Part shown: one piece after another, positions 35,715 to 47,299 of the stretch | Layout: every line of letters starts with the position of its first letter | How positions within the stretch are numbered: position 1 is the stretch's first letter | Assembly (NCBI RefSeq): GCF_028640845.1 | Contig: NC_080541.1 | Span: 176,008,502 to 176,072,501 of the forward strand | From: Ahaetulla prasina | Lineage: Eukaryota > Chordata > Lepidosauria > Squamata > Colubridae | DNA: 64,000 nt | Reading direction: 5' to 3' | Notes under the pieces: generated by a model | The model's database searches: none | Seen by the model: the letters and a program-made list of their open reading frames with translations, nothing else | What the model was told of the DNA's origin: nothing | Made by a program: the position numbers and the translations under genes

Positions 35715-37874
35715 TAATTAATAATTGAAGACTTTCTCTACTATTTGAATTTTTCCCATCTTGCAGGTCTTGTCTACTTTAAGGTAACTCAATTAGAGTT
35801 CTGAGTCAAAAGAGAAGACCCATCTGCATCCCATTAATCAGAAAAAAATGTGGGTTCTTTAGAACTTACTGGGTGTAGCAGCAGACACCAAAACAAAATC
35901 TTACTATACCACAGAGGTTTGCTGCTATTATATAGAACGAAACTGCAAGGATTTATTTTTGTATATAAGAATGAAGGATGATATAATTTTTCTACCCACA
36001 AAAACATTTATTTACACCTTAAGTAATTTAGAAATAGCTGTTTAAAAAACTTTGAAATCATCAGCATCATAGCGTTTACACACTAGTCAAAATTAATGTA
36101 AAGGCTCCTGCTGCTGATGAGGTGTGCCCAGCATGGAACATGCACATATCAAGCCATCATGCTCTGCTTGATTTGGGTTTTGCACGTGGGTAAATCAAAC
36201 CACTGTGGTTTTCAAACTGTGATTCATGGCTTAATGTACCAAATATTCAATATTTAGTGTTTGTTTTTATATTTACCCGTTGTTTATGAACAAACCATAG
36301 CTTAAGGTAATATTTGGACTCAATCAGAGATACACACGAGTGGATTCTCTCAGAGCATTAAAGTTGTGCTCAGCCTCTGTTGAAGGTTTCCTTTCTCCTC
36401 ACTTGAAAAGAGTTATCTTTGATGCCTTTTGGACCTCGCTGAAATTTGTCAGCATTCTGACTGGATAGTGCACACTGTATCTGTAAGACTATGAATAATC
36501 CCATGAATGACAGCTAGTAGGCAGGAACTGAGACAGCTGTCAGAGACCAAACACACCAGGAAAGATCCACTGGCACTGAAGCCTAGGCTGATGAGAAATA
36601 GGCAAATGAACACAGGTAAGAATACTAATATTTGCCATCGTCATTTCTTTCATAGTGAGCTATCTGAGAGAACTGGAAGTTGGTCCTTACTTTGGGATTA
36701 TTGTACCAGAGGAAATGTTGACCTCTACTCTGAGATCATTGTTTGGATGTGCTGGGTGACTGACTGAGAAGGGACACAATCTTCTCAAGTGCAGCACTCT
36801 ACTTGTATTTTCTTTTTCGGGTATCAGATAAAGTTATTTTTAACAACTAAATTAATTAGTTGTTAATTTACTGTTTTATCATTCTAGTTTTACTATACTA
36901 TAGTTGCTTCCATGTTACATGGTATATTGGTTTATTTATGAGACATCCTTATAATGTTTATCTTGAGGTGTAGCACAGAAAGCAATAGTATGATAGACTG
37001 CTGTTGGGGAGGGGAGAAATCTAGAAAAATGAATGGAAGAAAACGAATACAAACTTTTGTCAAGAGCCTATTTGGAATACAGCATTTTTCTTCCACTGAA
37101 GAATAGGTATGGAAGGCAAATTTTTCATCTGTATTTATTTTCCAACAGTTCCTTTGTAGAGAGGAAAAAAATCTCACAGTCCCTCTTAAGGTTTACACAA
37201 ACAAGCCAATCAGGAATGATGGGTGTTGCAATCTAATTCATCTCGAGTGCACCCGCTTAGGAGACAGTGCTAACCTTTCTAAACTTGTGAGAGAGCAACA
37301 GCTTAAAGAATTCTTCAAAGCTTGCCAATGTCAACTGTCGCAGAGTCCGAGAAAGTCTGAGACAGTTTCACCCCCAGCTGTTCCTTGTGTGCTTCCTCCC
37401 TTGTCCTTTAATTTTCTCACGTTGGTGCTTCTTTGACTGTTTGGGTCACAATAGCAGTTGCAATCAAAACACTCTCTTCCTCACAACCACATTTTTATGT
37501 TGCTGCCAATGCTAGAGGCTTATAAAAAAAGGAGTCAGAGAAAAGACAATATTGAGTCTGCTCTTTGGCAAGCTCGGGAGTTGTTTTTGTTCACTGTTTG
37601 ATTTGTTTTTACAGTCTGCCCAGCCCTCTCTCCACCTCTCCAGGACCACAAAAAGGCACAACGTCAATAACCCGTCCCTCTCCTTGGCTTTTCGTTTTCT
37701 GAATGCATTAACCTCAAGGCTCTTGCTGAAAAACACCATGGTGGTAAAGGCCTAACCCATCCTCTTCAATCTGCTGGCCTTCAGATGTGTTGGCATAGCT
37801 ATTGGTTGATGATTTTGGGAGTTGAATGCAACTGGAGAAATTAGATTGGAGAAGACCAAGCACACCATCCAGAT
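35715..37874. other. Intronic sequence, nothing recognised
   Basis: About 2.2 kb without exon or firm repeat. AAACCACTGTGGTTT-type short palindromes occur near 36198 but could not be assigned to an element. Confidence 0.45.
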
Positions 37875-38009
37875 CAGGGGTGTTAAACTCGTGGCCCATG
37901 GGCTAGATACATCACATGTTGCCCACCCCCAGCCCTGTTTTAGCGAAGTGGGGAAAAGTTATGATACATCATGTGACAACAATGTGTCCTCATGAGTTTG
38001 ACACCCCTG
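37875..38009. mobile_element. MITE with CAGGGGTGTTAAACTC ends
   Basis: A 135 bp element starts CAGGGGTGTTAAACTCGTGG and ends CATGAGTTTGACACCCCTG, near-perfect inverted repeats known from a common vertebrate hAT-type MITE. The flanking octamers ATCCAGAT and ATCTAGGC match at 5 of 8. Confidence 0.8.
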
Positions 38010-39399
38010 ATCTAGGCTGATGTTCTCACCGGTTATTTATAGCATCATTCAACCAACATTTTGCTGATACTGTACAACGGTAATAAGGACAAGCATTAAA
38101 TCAGTTCAATTATGGCTTAGTAGATACTATAAATCGTTAGTAAGGAAACAGCTTTACAAACTCATAAGAGTGCACATCAGAATCATTTCTGGATTAGCAC
38201 CAATATGATCTTTCTTTGCTTCTACCTGAACTCATTTAGGCCATTAATAATTACAATAATATGTAATGCAATCAGGAAGATAGTTTGATATTGCATTGGA
38301 GATCTGTTTGCTCCGAGGCAAAAGATACAATTTATTATAATACCAAAACCAGATATCTGTGGCTATCATTCCAGGTGGGCAGGATATTTAGAGATACTAA
38401 AATATTTGGGAGAGATTGATCAAGTAGAATCTTGCATCATAGATTATAAAACCTAATACTGAATCCTATCAGTCATAAACACAGAGCTGGGTGAATTATA
38501 ATGGCTGAACCTTGCCTAGATTCACATATCTGCTAGCTTGAGAAATCTGTCAATTTTGATTTCATTCAATTTTTCATTTTCATACCAGACCAAATTCAAT
38601 TTTATTATATTTTTCATTTTGCAAGTATGTCTTATCTGGTTTTGCAAACTTGATGTTTTTTTTAAGTTAATATATATTCTACCACGTTTCTCCAAATATA
38701 TGCATTAAATTGTGATTTTATCTAATATATACAGATTTGGCAAACAATTTTCTATAATACAACGAAAGCTTGTAAAACACATTTTTACATTGTATTGGAA
38801 GAGTACATTGCAAAATTGGGAAAACTGAATTTCAACTGATAAATATGACAAATTGGTTTCAAACTGCAAAAATCAAAGATGAACAAAATTTCTCACCCAT
38901 CCTAGCAAATGTGATCAAGGTTAAGCCCAGTCTGGATTCTTTAATCATTCGCATAAATGGCTTAATGATAAATGAAAAACTGAATAAATTAGTGGAAACT
39001 GAGTAAGAAAGTAGGGCTACCAAATAGTATAGTAGTAGTTGAAGCAACAAAAGTGGTAAACATATAGTCAGCAAAAGGAAAATAGGAGGAGAAAGGGCTC
39101 TCTTTGGTTCCTAGAATATAAAACTAATAACAACAAATTTAAGAAACTAGCTTGACTTATGGTCTAGACAAGATGTAATTTAAAAACCCAATGTTTAAAT
39201 CCTTTTGTTTATTTTGGCCATTTTTCTTTACTTTTGTGCTGTTTGCCACACATTTAGGTTATACTATAATTATGAATTTTTGAGAGGCAGTCATTTAATA
39301 GACACAAAAAATAACTTACACTCTGATTGTTGTTTTGGTTTTTTTGTGGTTTTTTTTTTTATTTTTTAGACAAACACAGTGTGTTGGTTGGTTGATTAC
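38010..39399. other. AT-rich intronic sequence, nothing firm
   Basis: No exon. The AT-rich part at 38560..38760 has transposon-like texture but no diagnostic motif. Confidence 0.4.
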
Positions 39400-39890
39400 A
39401 AATTTTTTGTGCCGTTTCACCAAATTCATGTCTTTTAATTTATCTAATTTCACATTTTACCAATCTAATATATATCCAAATGTTTTGGTCCATTAATCAT
39501 TTGTTTAACTATAAGTATTTCTTCCCTCACTTCATCCAAAATGTTCTAAATTTCAAATTAATTTTATTACATCGTTTATTTCACCATTGTGAATCAAACC
39601 TTTGATATTACATTATATTTTATATATTTCAACCATTCTACATTATAAGAACTTCTCTCGAACTTCATGAACATATTTTTTTATCTAACCATTGATAAAA
39701 TAAGTCCCATATCTTGTAATATTGTTTATCTTCCTGTTCCCTAATTTCAAATGTCAATTTGCTCATTTCAGCACATTCCATTATTTTCTTAATAACTTCA
39801 TCTCGCATTGGTATTTTCTCATTTTTCCGACTTACACTCTGATTTTGATTTTACTCTTGTACAAATGTATAAAGCATATTATTGTTAAAA
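39400..39890 (-). mobile_element. L1-type LINE remnant, ORF2 C-terminus and 3' region
   Basis: On the minus strand, from about 39830 down to 39670, the sequence reads KNEKIPMRDEVIKKIMECA, then AEMSKLTFEIREQ and IWDLFYQWLDK. This is the typical C-terminal end of L1 ORF2, downstream of the reverse transcriptase. It is followed by AT-rich 3' sequence. It is heavily 5' truncated and has stops beyond this point. Confidence 0.7.
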
Positions 39891-42395
39891 TGCAATTTTG
39901 GTTAGCAAAATTAGTAATATTCATTTGCAAATATTACATTAGTTGATGAGCACATTACATTACATCAATTATAAATAATTTGAGTAATTTTCCATGCAAT
40001 ATTTCAGGGATCACAATAAATTAAAAAAGAATAAATGTTTTGTTTTATAGCACTACTTTCTTTTCTTGTTTAATTAACCATTTCCTAATATAGGGCTTGA
40101 GGGAACTAATTCTGAAGGGGAAAATTAATTAAAGGGTCAGTAACTAAGTAAACTGCTTTGAACATTAAATGAGGACCTTGCTTACTGAAAGTTACAATCA
40201 AGAAACGACTAATTAAGGGCCAGTACCTAGGAAAATAGAAACTTTTCAAGTAGGAATATTTTGTTGCTCAAAGCCTGCAAAGAAATTTTTTTCTAGACAA
40301 ATAGTTCATCAAACTAATGGAACTATTATTCCTGAGTAAACTCCTATGGATAGTATGAACTATAGGATTATTTGAGGGAATATAACAACAATGTTACACA
40401 GTATGGTAAATGAAATTGGTTTAAGATAACTAAAAAACAGCTTGGTAAGAACTCCAAAGCCTACTCACTATATACCATATGCAGAGGGGGGAAAGATTGT
40501 GTGTGCTTCAGCTTGAATTTTAGCACATTGAATTGGTAGGGGTTGGATAGTTTTAGATAGTGGTCCTAAATCCTCTCTTTCAAATGCTTCATCTATTTTT
40601 TTCCCTCCCCCATTAGGGTAAGGTGGAAAATCCATCCCAGGGGAATTGAAAACCCTTGACAAGGCAGACACTATTGATAAAGGAATATAAACATTCATAT
40701 TATGACAGCAGCAACAGCTTCACAGGTCCTAAACCTGAATAGCCCAAAGAGATTGTTGGGTTCGATCTATCATACTCAGAATACTGGTAAGTTGAAGCAG
40801 CTTCATAGACTGTATTTTATAGGAGCTCTCCGCAACCCTCCATAAAAATGTATTAGATTAGTAATTTGAGTCCCAAATGACCGATTTGAAACAATTGCTT
40901 TCTTATCATTTTTCTGAAAGTGCCTGTTTCATGAAAAATTGCAGAGAGAGAAAAAGCTTTCTTTTTTTCTAAAAAAGAATTGTAGTCAGTTATTAAGGGC
41001 AGGTGAGAATAGGGAGTACCCATACTTTAAATAGATTCATGCTTTGACTTCCTGTACACAGGAGCACCACAGTACAACACAGGAATTATTTTATATATGA
41101 ACAATCCAGAAGACTTATATTGGAGCATAGGGCTACAACTTATTGTCTGTGGGCTTTATTGCTCCCCAGAAGACACACAGGGGCCCATTATAGCTTTCTT
41201 GCTCCTCTTCCTACAGTTTACCAACCAGTAGACCAGGAGCTACAAGGCACCATTTTTACTAGAGGAACTGGGCAGCCATAAATCATCATCTTCTTTTGAA
41301 ATGGGCTCAAAATTGTTTTATTCTCATTAGTCATTAGGGACATGGTAATACAGCATTGCAGTGGGGATATGGTAATACAGTTGCCTTCAGCAAGAGGAAA
41401 AGAGAAATCTTTTTTAACAGCATAAAAGGCTTAACATTGTACAGGAAACCATAATACCCCTATTATTAAAAGCAGATTTATAAAGCATTAAATTGAGGAA
41501 AGTTGCCTTGTTTCAGAATATTAAAATTGTAAAAAATAAAAAGGCAGACTCCCAGCCTCTAATATTACTCTTAATTTTCAGAAATTTCAACAATAATAAC
41601 TGATGAGGACAGGTCTCAGCTACCCGCAAATTTATTTTAAATGCCGTAAAAGCAGTTGAATAGCAGGGTAATCCTTTCAATTTTACAGTAATGAAAATAG
41701 TGGTAACTGTACTGCAATATTAACAATAATACTGAAGGTCATGATACAAATATGTTTTAAAATAAATTATTTTGGGAAAGGGGAATTGGCACCCTGGCTG
41801 TTTACAAAATAGCCACTTCTCAAAATGAAAGAGATAATATTTTTAACATGAATCCTGAGAAGAATTAATGCTTGTTTCTTTAATAAGCAGCTCTCTACAA
41901 GATACAGAATCTATTACACAAAGGGACAGGGGTTTTTTTCCAGTTTCCATCAAGTGCAGTAAGATTTGTATGTAAATATATTAATAGTACTATTAATAAT
42001 TTAACAGGGGCAAGGCATGCTGTGTTTACATAATAAATATGATTAAGAGTTTTCATCACATGAAGGTAGTGAACGGTCATGCTACCACAGGTTTATTACC
42101 AATATAGTTTTAAATGTTAATCAGACAATCAAACAATTGTTTCTAGAGCCTAACTATATGCAATACGAATGTCTTTTGAGCAATAAACTAGGTACAACAC
42201 TATTTGAAGAAATCCCATCTAGCAAGCTGACATTACTACCCAGGGCAAGATTAGGTCAACTAGATACCCTTCACTGATATTAGGACATGATGTCCATAAG
42301 TCTGAGTCAACCCAGCTAATAAACAGAAATCAAAGAAGATAAAGTCTGAAATAATTGAAATGCACCCTGTTAATTACTCCCTAATGTATGGAATT
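39891..42395. other. Intronic sequence; candidate conserved block at 41580..41900
   Basis: About 2.5 kb with no exon or recognised transposon. The part around 41580..41900 is complex, AT-rich and repeat-free, with TGTTTACAAAATAGCC- and AATAATATT-like cores, and could be a conserved regulatory element. This is inference only. Confidence 0.35.
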
Positions 42396-42403
42396 ATGCA
42401 CAC

Positions 42404-42539
42404 CAGGGGTCTCCCAACCTTGGCAACTTTAAGATTTGTGGACTTCAACTCCCAGAATACCTCAGCCAGCAAAGCTGGCTAAGGAATTCTGGGAATTGAA
42501 GTCCACAAGTCTTAAAGTTGTCAAGGTTGGAGACCCTTG
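42404..42539. mobile_element. Palindromic hAT MITE (MITE1) with perfect target duplication
   Basis: A 136 bp element starts CAGGGGTCTCCCAACCTTGG and ends CCAAGGTTGGAGACCC-type sequence (CAAGGTTGGAGACCCTTG). It is almost one long palindrome around CAGCCAGCAAAGCTGGCT. ATGCACAC flanks both sides (42396..42403 and 42540..42547). It is the ancestral copy from which two chimeric MITEs in this cluster derive. Confidence 0.93.
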
Positions 42540-42760
42540 ATGCACACAATGCAGAAAAATGTGCAACTGCTCACAGCACATACACAAAGAATTACAAGGT
42601 CACCATGAAGTGGCACATGGGATATATGGCAAGGACAATACATTTTTACTGTTATTGAAGAGATTAAAATTAATTTCATACAAGGACTAAACATGCAAAT
42701 TTCACAGAATGGGACATAGGAGTAAGACATCAGTGCAACTAAGTGTTAATGCAATTTGAA
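42540..42760. repeat. Duplicated segment A, first copy
   Basis: About 220 bp that recur without visible difference at 44970..45190. The fixed offset of 2430 bp shows there are no indels. Even the shadow minus-strand frames over both copies translate identically. The left border is MITE1. At the right border the first copy continues into Gypsy sequence, whereas the second continues into segment B. Confidence 0.93.
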
Positions 42761-43950
42761 AGACATTCTCTTTAACGAGTTCAAGATGTCTTCAAGGACT
42801 GCCTGGGCAAGTACAAGGGACCCTATTTCCTTCAACTTAGACCCCAGGTAGCCCCCATTAGGCTTAAGGCGAGGAGAGTCCTTTGCCCTAAAACCAAAAT
42901 TGATAAGGAGCTGGACAAGCTCATAAATCAGGGGTTTTGGTGCCAGTCGATCACGCAAAGTGGGAGACGCCAATCGTCACCCCATCAAATCGGACGGGTC
43001 AATTAGAATTTGCGCTGACTACAAGGCGCTTAACAAAGCCTTACAGAAAAGCGCGCACCCGGTTCCGTGGTGCAACATTTATTGCACTCCTTGGGGCAAG
43101 GGCAAGTCTTTGCAAAGTTAGACTTGGCCCAAGCCTACCAACAACTGCCAGTAGACGCCCGCAGCAAGCCCAAACGACAGACGCACAGGGGGCATTCAAG
43201 TGCACCCGATTGCAATTTGGGGTTAGTGTGGCACCAGGGCTGTTCCAAAACCTGATGGAACGACTACTGCAAGGGCTCCCAGGGTAGTTCCTACTGATGA
43301 TGTCCTAATTTCAGGGAAAACATGGAGGAATTGGGGAGCGTTAAGAAAGGTCTTGAGCATTTTCCGGACAGCCGGATTAAAAGTCAAGACAAATAAATGT
43401 CAGATAGGGGTCGAATCGGTCGATTTCTTGGGCTACGGATAGACAAGAAAATTCACCCTACTGAGAGCAAGGTTAAGGCAATTAGGAAGGCTCCAGCGCC
43501 CAAAAACAAAGCAGAGCTGCAGGCATTCCTGGGATTGGTTAATTTTACGCGGTCTTTTAAAGAACAAAGCAACTGCTATGGAACCGCTGCATAGGCTCTT
43601 AGGAAAAATACTGTTTGGTCTTGGGAAAGTCAGAAAATAGGGCTTTTGAAGCAGTAAAGAACCTGCTCTCAAGTGATAGCCTGCTCATCCAATATCACGA
43701 CTCACTACCCCTAGTGCTGGTTTGCGATGCGTCCCCTTATGGGGTGGGGCTGTACTCAGCCATAGACTTCAAACGGCACAGAAGCCCCTATAGCGTTCTA
43801 CTCTAGAACGATGTCCTCCCAGAGAGGAACTACAGCCAATTAGACAAAGAAGCATTAGCCATTGTATCAGGGGTCAAAAATTCCATGAGTATGTCTTTGG
43901 GCGGAATTTTGAAATCGTGACTGACCACAGACCGTTACTGGAATTATGCA
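42761..43950 (+). mobile_element. Ty3/Gypsy-type pol fragment (RT to RNase H), defective
   Basis: In order, the plus strand reads: the end of the protease-RT linker (DKELDKLINQGF near 42910), the RT core (FAKLDLAQAYQQLPVD near 43105, then a FGVSVAPGLFQNLMERLLQG stretch near 43215), a FLGL-DKKIHPTESKVKAI stretch near 43430, and RNase H-like pieces (LVCDASPYGVG near 43715, LDKEALAIVSGVK near 43840, EIVTDHRPLLEL near 43910). At least five frameshifts or stops interrupt it, and the active-site Asp-Asp region near 43295 is damaged. No LTR, primer site or integrase is seen. It ends at GGAATTATGCACCAGG, where it shares microhomology with the left flank of MITE1. It is inert. Confidence 0.85.
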
Positions 43951-43951
43951 C

Positions 43952-44085
43952 CAGGTCTCCCAACCTTGGCAACTTTAAGATTTGTGGACTTCAACTCCCA
44001 GAATACCTCAGCCAGCAAAGCTGGCTAAGGAATTCTGGGGATTGGAGTCCACAAGACTTAAAATTGTCATAGTTGAGAGACACTG
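43952..44085. mobile_element. Chimeric MITE (MITE1 left half, MITE2 right half)
   Basis: The left end (CAGGTCTCCCAACCTTGGC) matches MITE1 and its flank, while the right end (GTCATAGTTGAGAGACACTG) and right flank AACCAGAG match MITE2 at 45486..45559. The octamers on the two sides are unrelated, so this is a recombination product and not an insertion. Confidence 0.85.
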
Positions 44086-44422
44086 AACCAGAGCCCCAGA
44101 AGACTTGCCCAGGAGCTCACTTGCAGGTTGCTTTTTTTTTTTTTTTTAACAAAAAATTACTTTTTTACAAGTAATTTTAAGCAGGGAGGATGGGGCCTAT
44201 TCCATTCCTCCTTAACCCCGGGACTGCCCTCAGTGCGACTGGTTTCCAATTTCTAATGGCAATGAGAGACGGGAAATCTTGGGCAGAGTTAGTTATATTT
44301 CTTCTACCAGTGGTCCATAATACGCACTAATGATCACCAAACAGTATAGCAAGTTAAACAACTGGCTACTAGGAAAACTGGGTAAGACCAGAGGTGGGTT
44401 TCAGCAGGTTCTGACCAGTTCT
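44086..44422. repeat. Duplicated segment C, first copy
   Basis: Matches 45560..45896 at a constant offset of 1474 bp, including a 16 bp T run. It runs from the MITE2 right flank into the start of a hAT MITE (CAGAGGTGGG at 44389). Confidence 0.92.
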
Positions 44423-44605
44423 GGAGAACCAGTAGCGGAACTTTTGAGTAATTCGGAGAACCAGTAGCGGAACTTTTGAGTAATTCGGAGAACCAGTAGC
44501 GGAACTTTTGAGTAATTCGGAGAACCAGTAGCGGAACTTTTGAGTAATTCGGAGAACCAGTAGCGGAACTTTTGAGTAATTCGGAGAACCAGTAGTAAAA
44601 ATTTG
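44389..44605. mobile_element. Truncated hAT MITE (CAGAGGTGGG end) carrying a 32 bp array
   Basis: Left portion of the element that is complete at 45863..46116. Its right half is missing. After the tandem array the sequence switches, at the shared ATTTGAAA, into segment B. Confidence 0.85.
44423..44582. repeat. 32 bp tandem array, five identical copies
   Basis: Five identical head-to-tail units of 32 bp beginning GGAGAACCAGTAGCGGAAC (starts 44423, 44455, 44487, 44519, 44551) are followed by a partial sixth. The duplicate MITE at 45863 has only one unit plus a partial. The array is too regular and lacks spacers, so it is not CRISPR-like. Confidence 0.97.
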
Positions 44606-44895
44606 AAAACTCACAGAAATCTGTCCTGCCTTAAAGCATGGGCATGTACATATGCAAGATTGTATCTTATTTTAGAGATTAAAATGCCATCATTAGGTTT
44701 CTTAAGAGGCAGAAATCTCTTTAGATAGACTATATAAAGCATATTTTTAAACATAAGTGGCCATTTTAATCACTGAGTAAGAGGAGGGGTGGAGAGAGGG
44801 TGGGGAGGGAGAGAGAGAGAAAGACAGACAGACAGACAGACAGACAGACATTGATCTGGCTTCATACCCTCACTCCTAGCAGTCTTGGACCAAAA
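44601..44895. repeat. Duplicated segment B, first copy, with GA/GACA microsatellite
   Basis: Matches 45184..45485. The differences visible are lengths in the GAGA and GACAGACA runs (44805..44850 against 45390..45440) and single G indels near 44785. It ends at the left half of a MITE. Confidence 0.92.
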
Positions 44896-44969
44896 CAGTG
44901 TTTCTCTGTCTAGGGAATTCTGGAAGTTGAATCCACATATTTTAAAGTTGTCAAGGTTGGAGACCCTTG
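44896..44969. mobile_element. Reciprocal chimeric MITE (MITE2 left, MITE1 right)
   Basis: The left end CAGTGTTTCTCTGTCTAGGG and left flank GACCAAAA match MITE2. The right end GTCAAGGTTGGAGACCCTTG and right flank ATGCACAC match MITE1. The crossover lies in the shared TTTAAAGTTGTCA near 44941..44953. The flanks do not match each other. Confidence 0.9.
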
Positions 44970-45190
44970 ATGCACACAATGCAGAAAAATGTGCAACTGC
45001 TCACAGCACATACACAAAGAATTACAAGGTCACCATGAAGTGGCACATGGGATATATGGCAAGGACAATACATTTTTACTGTTATTGAAGAGATTAAAAT
45101 TAATTTCATACAAGGACTAAACATGCAAATTTCACAGAATGGGACATAGGAGTAAGACATCAGTGCAACTAAGTGTTAATGCAATTTGAA
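44970..45190. repeat. Duplicated segment A, second copy
   Basis: Same as 42540..42760. It passes directly into segment B at GCAATTTGAAAACTCACAG, which probably represents the original A-B junction before rearrangement. Confidence 0.93.
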
Positions 45191-45394
45191 AACTCACAGA
45201 AATCTGTCCTGCCTTAAAGCATGGGCATGTACATATGCAAGATTGTATCTTATTTTAGAGATTAAAATGCCATCATTAGGTTTCTTAAGAGGCAGAAATC
45301 TCTTTAGATAGACTATATAAAGCATATTTTTAAACATAAGTGGCCATTTTAATCACTGAGTAAGAGGAGGGGGTGGAGAGAGGGTGGGGGAGGG

Positions 45395-45430
<36 letters not shown>

Positions 45431-45485
45431 CAGACAGACATTGATCTGGCTTCATACCCTCACTCCTAGCAGTCTTGGACCAAAA
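45184..45485. repeat. Duplicated segment B, second copy
   Basis: Second copy of 44601..44895, containing a longer GA run (about 45396..45423) and a shorter GACA run (45424..45440). Confidence 0.92.
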
Positions 45486-45559
45486 CAGTGTTTCTCTGTC
45501 TAGGGAATTCTGGAAGTTGAATCCACATATTTTAAAGTTGTCATAGTTGAGAGACACTG
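45486..45559. mobile_element. Intact short MITE (MITE2)
   Basis: A 74 bp element starts CAGTGTTTCTCTGTC and ends GTTGAGAGACACTG. The flanks GACCAAAA and AACCAGAG match at 5 of 8. It keeps the AATTCTGGAAGTTGAATCC core of the palindromic family and is the second parent of the two chimeras. Confidence 0.8.
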
Positions 45560-45896
45560 AACCAGAGCCCCAGAAGACTTGCCCAGGAGCTCACTTGCAG
45601 GTTGCTTTTTTTTTTTTTTTTAACAAAAAATTACTTTTTTACAAGTAATTTTAAGCAGGGAGGATGGGGCCTATTCCATTCCTCCTTAACCCCGGGACTG
45701 CCCTCAGTGCGACTGGTTTCCAATTTCTAATGGCAATGAGAGACGGGAAATCTTGGGCAGAGTTAGTTATATTTCTTCTACCAGTGGTCCATAATACGCA
45801 CTAATGATCACCAAACAGTATAGCAAGTTAAACAACTGGCTACTAGGAAAACTGGGTAAGACCAGAGGTGGGTTTCAGCAGGTTCTGACCAGTTCT
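45560..45896. repeat. Duplicated segment C, second copy
   Basis: Second copy of 44086..44422. It continues into a full-length hAT MITE. Confidence 0.92.
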
Positions 45897-46116
45897 GGAG
45901 AACCAGTAGCGGAACTTTTGAGTAATTCGGAGAACCAGTAGTAAAAATTCTGACTGGCCCCACCCCCCATCTATTCTCTGCCTCCCAAGTCCCAGCTGAT
46001 CAGGAGGAAATGGGGATTTTGCAGTATCCTTCCCCTGCCACGCCCACCAAGCCATGTCCACCAAGCCATGCCACACCCACAGAACCGGTAGTAAAAAAAT
46101 TTGAAACTCACCACTG
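45863..46116. mobile_element. hAT-type MITE, full-length copy
   Basis: A 254 bp element starts CAGAGGTGGGTTTCAGC and ends TTGAAACTCACCACTG. Its interior is the reverse of the 28447 family (GTTCTGGAGAACCAGTAG, CACGCCCACCAAGCC, AGAACCGGTAGT). The flanks share TAAGACC, offset by one base, which looks like a target duplication with a single-base loss. Confidence 0.85.
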
Positions 46117-47299
46117 ATAAGACCTCACACAGTACCATGGCCTTCATTTCTATGACTAAAAGCAGTATGTACCAGTAGCCATTACCCAACCCTGCATTAA
46201 GTAGGGATAGAAATGAAATGTCTAGGTTGAATGAGATAGTTGCTTCTGTGCATAGCAGTCTTGTAATCAATCTATTCATAGCCTTCTGGGGAGGTTCTGA
46301 ATCTTTCCTCTGGCAGAAATCAGGTTTTATTCTAGCCCAGAAGTGAGGGTGTTAATTTGAACTGGAGGCAGGGCCACTATATATAAAACTATAATTTTAT
46401 ATTAGCCACCATAATACTTACTAGAATTTTATGACAATATCTACATGTCCAAGCAGAGTTTAATGAGAAAATCTATAGTTTTGCTAGGGTATTTTCTTCT
46501 AATTTGCATAATACCTTGACTACAACCCAGTAAAGCTTTTGACCCAAGACAATAAAAAGGTGATAAAAACAAGCTATAAAAACCAGTTTGTATGTATATT
46601 TGAAACAGCCACTACAAAATTATGGATTGTTTCCACAAAAATAAAAGAAAACAAAATGCTCCCAGGTGGCGATTAATCTAAGGAGAAAGGAGACAGGAAT
46701 AAATGAAAAAATTGTAAAAACAATTTCTAAGAAAAATGCAGAAATATATAAAAGAAAATCTGGCAGTGATGGTGAAATGGAGGAATATTGGCCCAGAAAT
46801 ATAGATATTTAATTCTTGAATACAATTTGCAAGATTCATTTGCATAACTAGGCCTTTTTAAGTTGAAGGAATACCAGTTAACATGTGGAACCTATGCCAT
46901 GCTAGGTTAGTTGTACCTTCGCTGAAAGCCAGCATCCTTCGCAGAGGAAAATCTTGTTTCACCAACTTTTAAAATATTTTTAAAACTGTGTGTAAGAGAA
47001 GGAGATGGATGAGAGATTCTGGCAGACTACTAAGGAAACTTAGAAGATGAAAAGGGTTATCAGCAGAGGAGTTATAACTTAGTAGCATATCACTTTTTTT
47101 GCATCTTAAAGATTCAAATTTAATCCTCCCTTATTTTCCAGGCATAAAAGGTAAATTTTAAGCTCAGTTTTCCTCAAATAAAGCTGGGGAAAATTCTGTC
47201 TAAAATCCTAACAAATTGATGATATTGAGCTAAATGTATCAATGCTCAATTAAAATTCAATTCAACCTCAATCCAGCTCAATGTTGATACATGAAAGGG
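46117..47299. other. Intronic sequence, nothing recognised
   Basis: AT-rich intron between the rearranged cluster and the DIRS element. No exon or repeat family. Confidence 0.45.

Noticed and set aside
36190..36310. Short AAACCACTGTGGTTT-type palindromes that might mark a MITE
   Set aside because: No matching terminal repeats or target duplication could be found around them.
44423..44582. Regular 32 bp repeats resembling a CRISPR array
   Set aside because: Units are head to tail with no spacers, in vertebrate DNA, and derive from a MITE.
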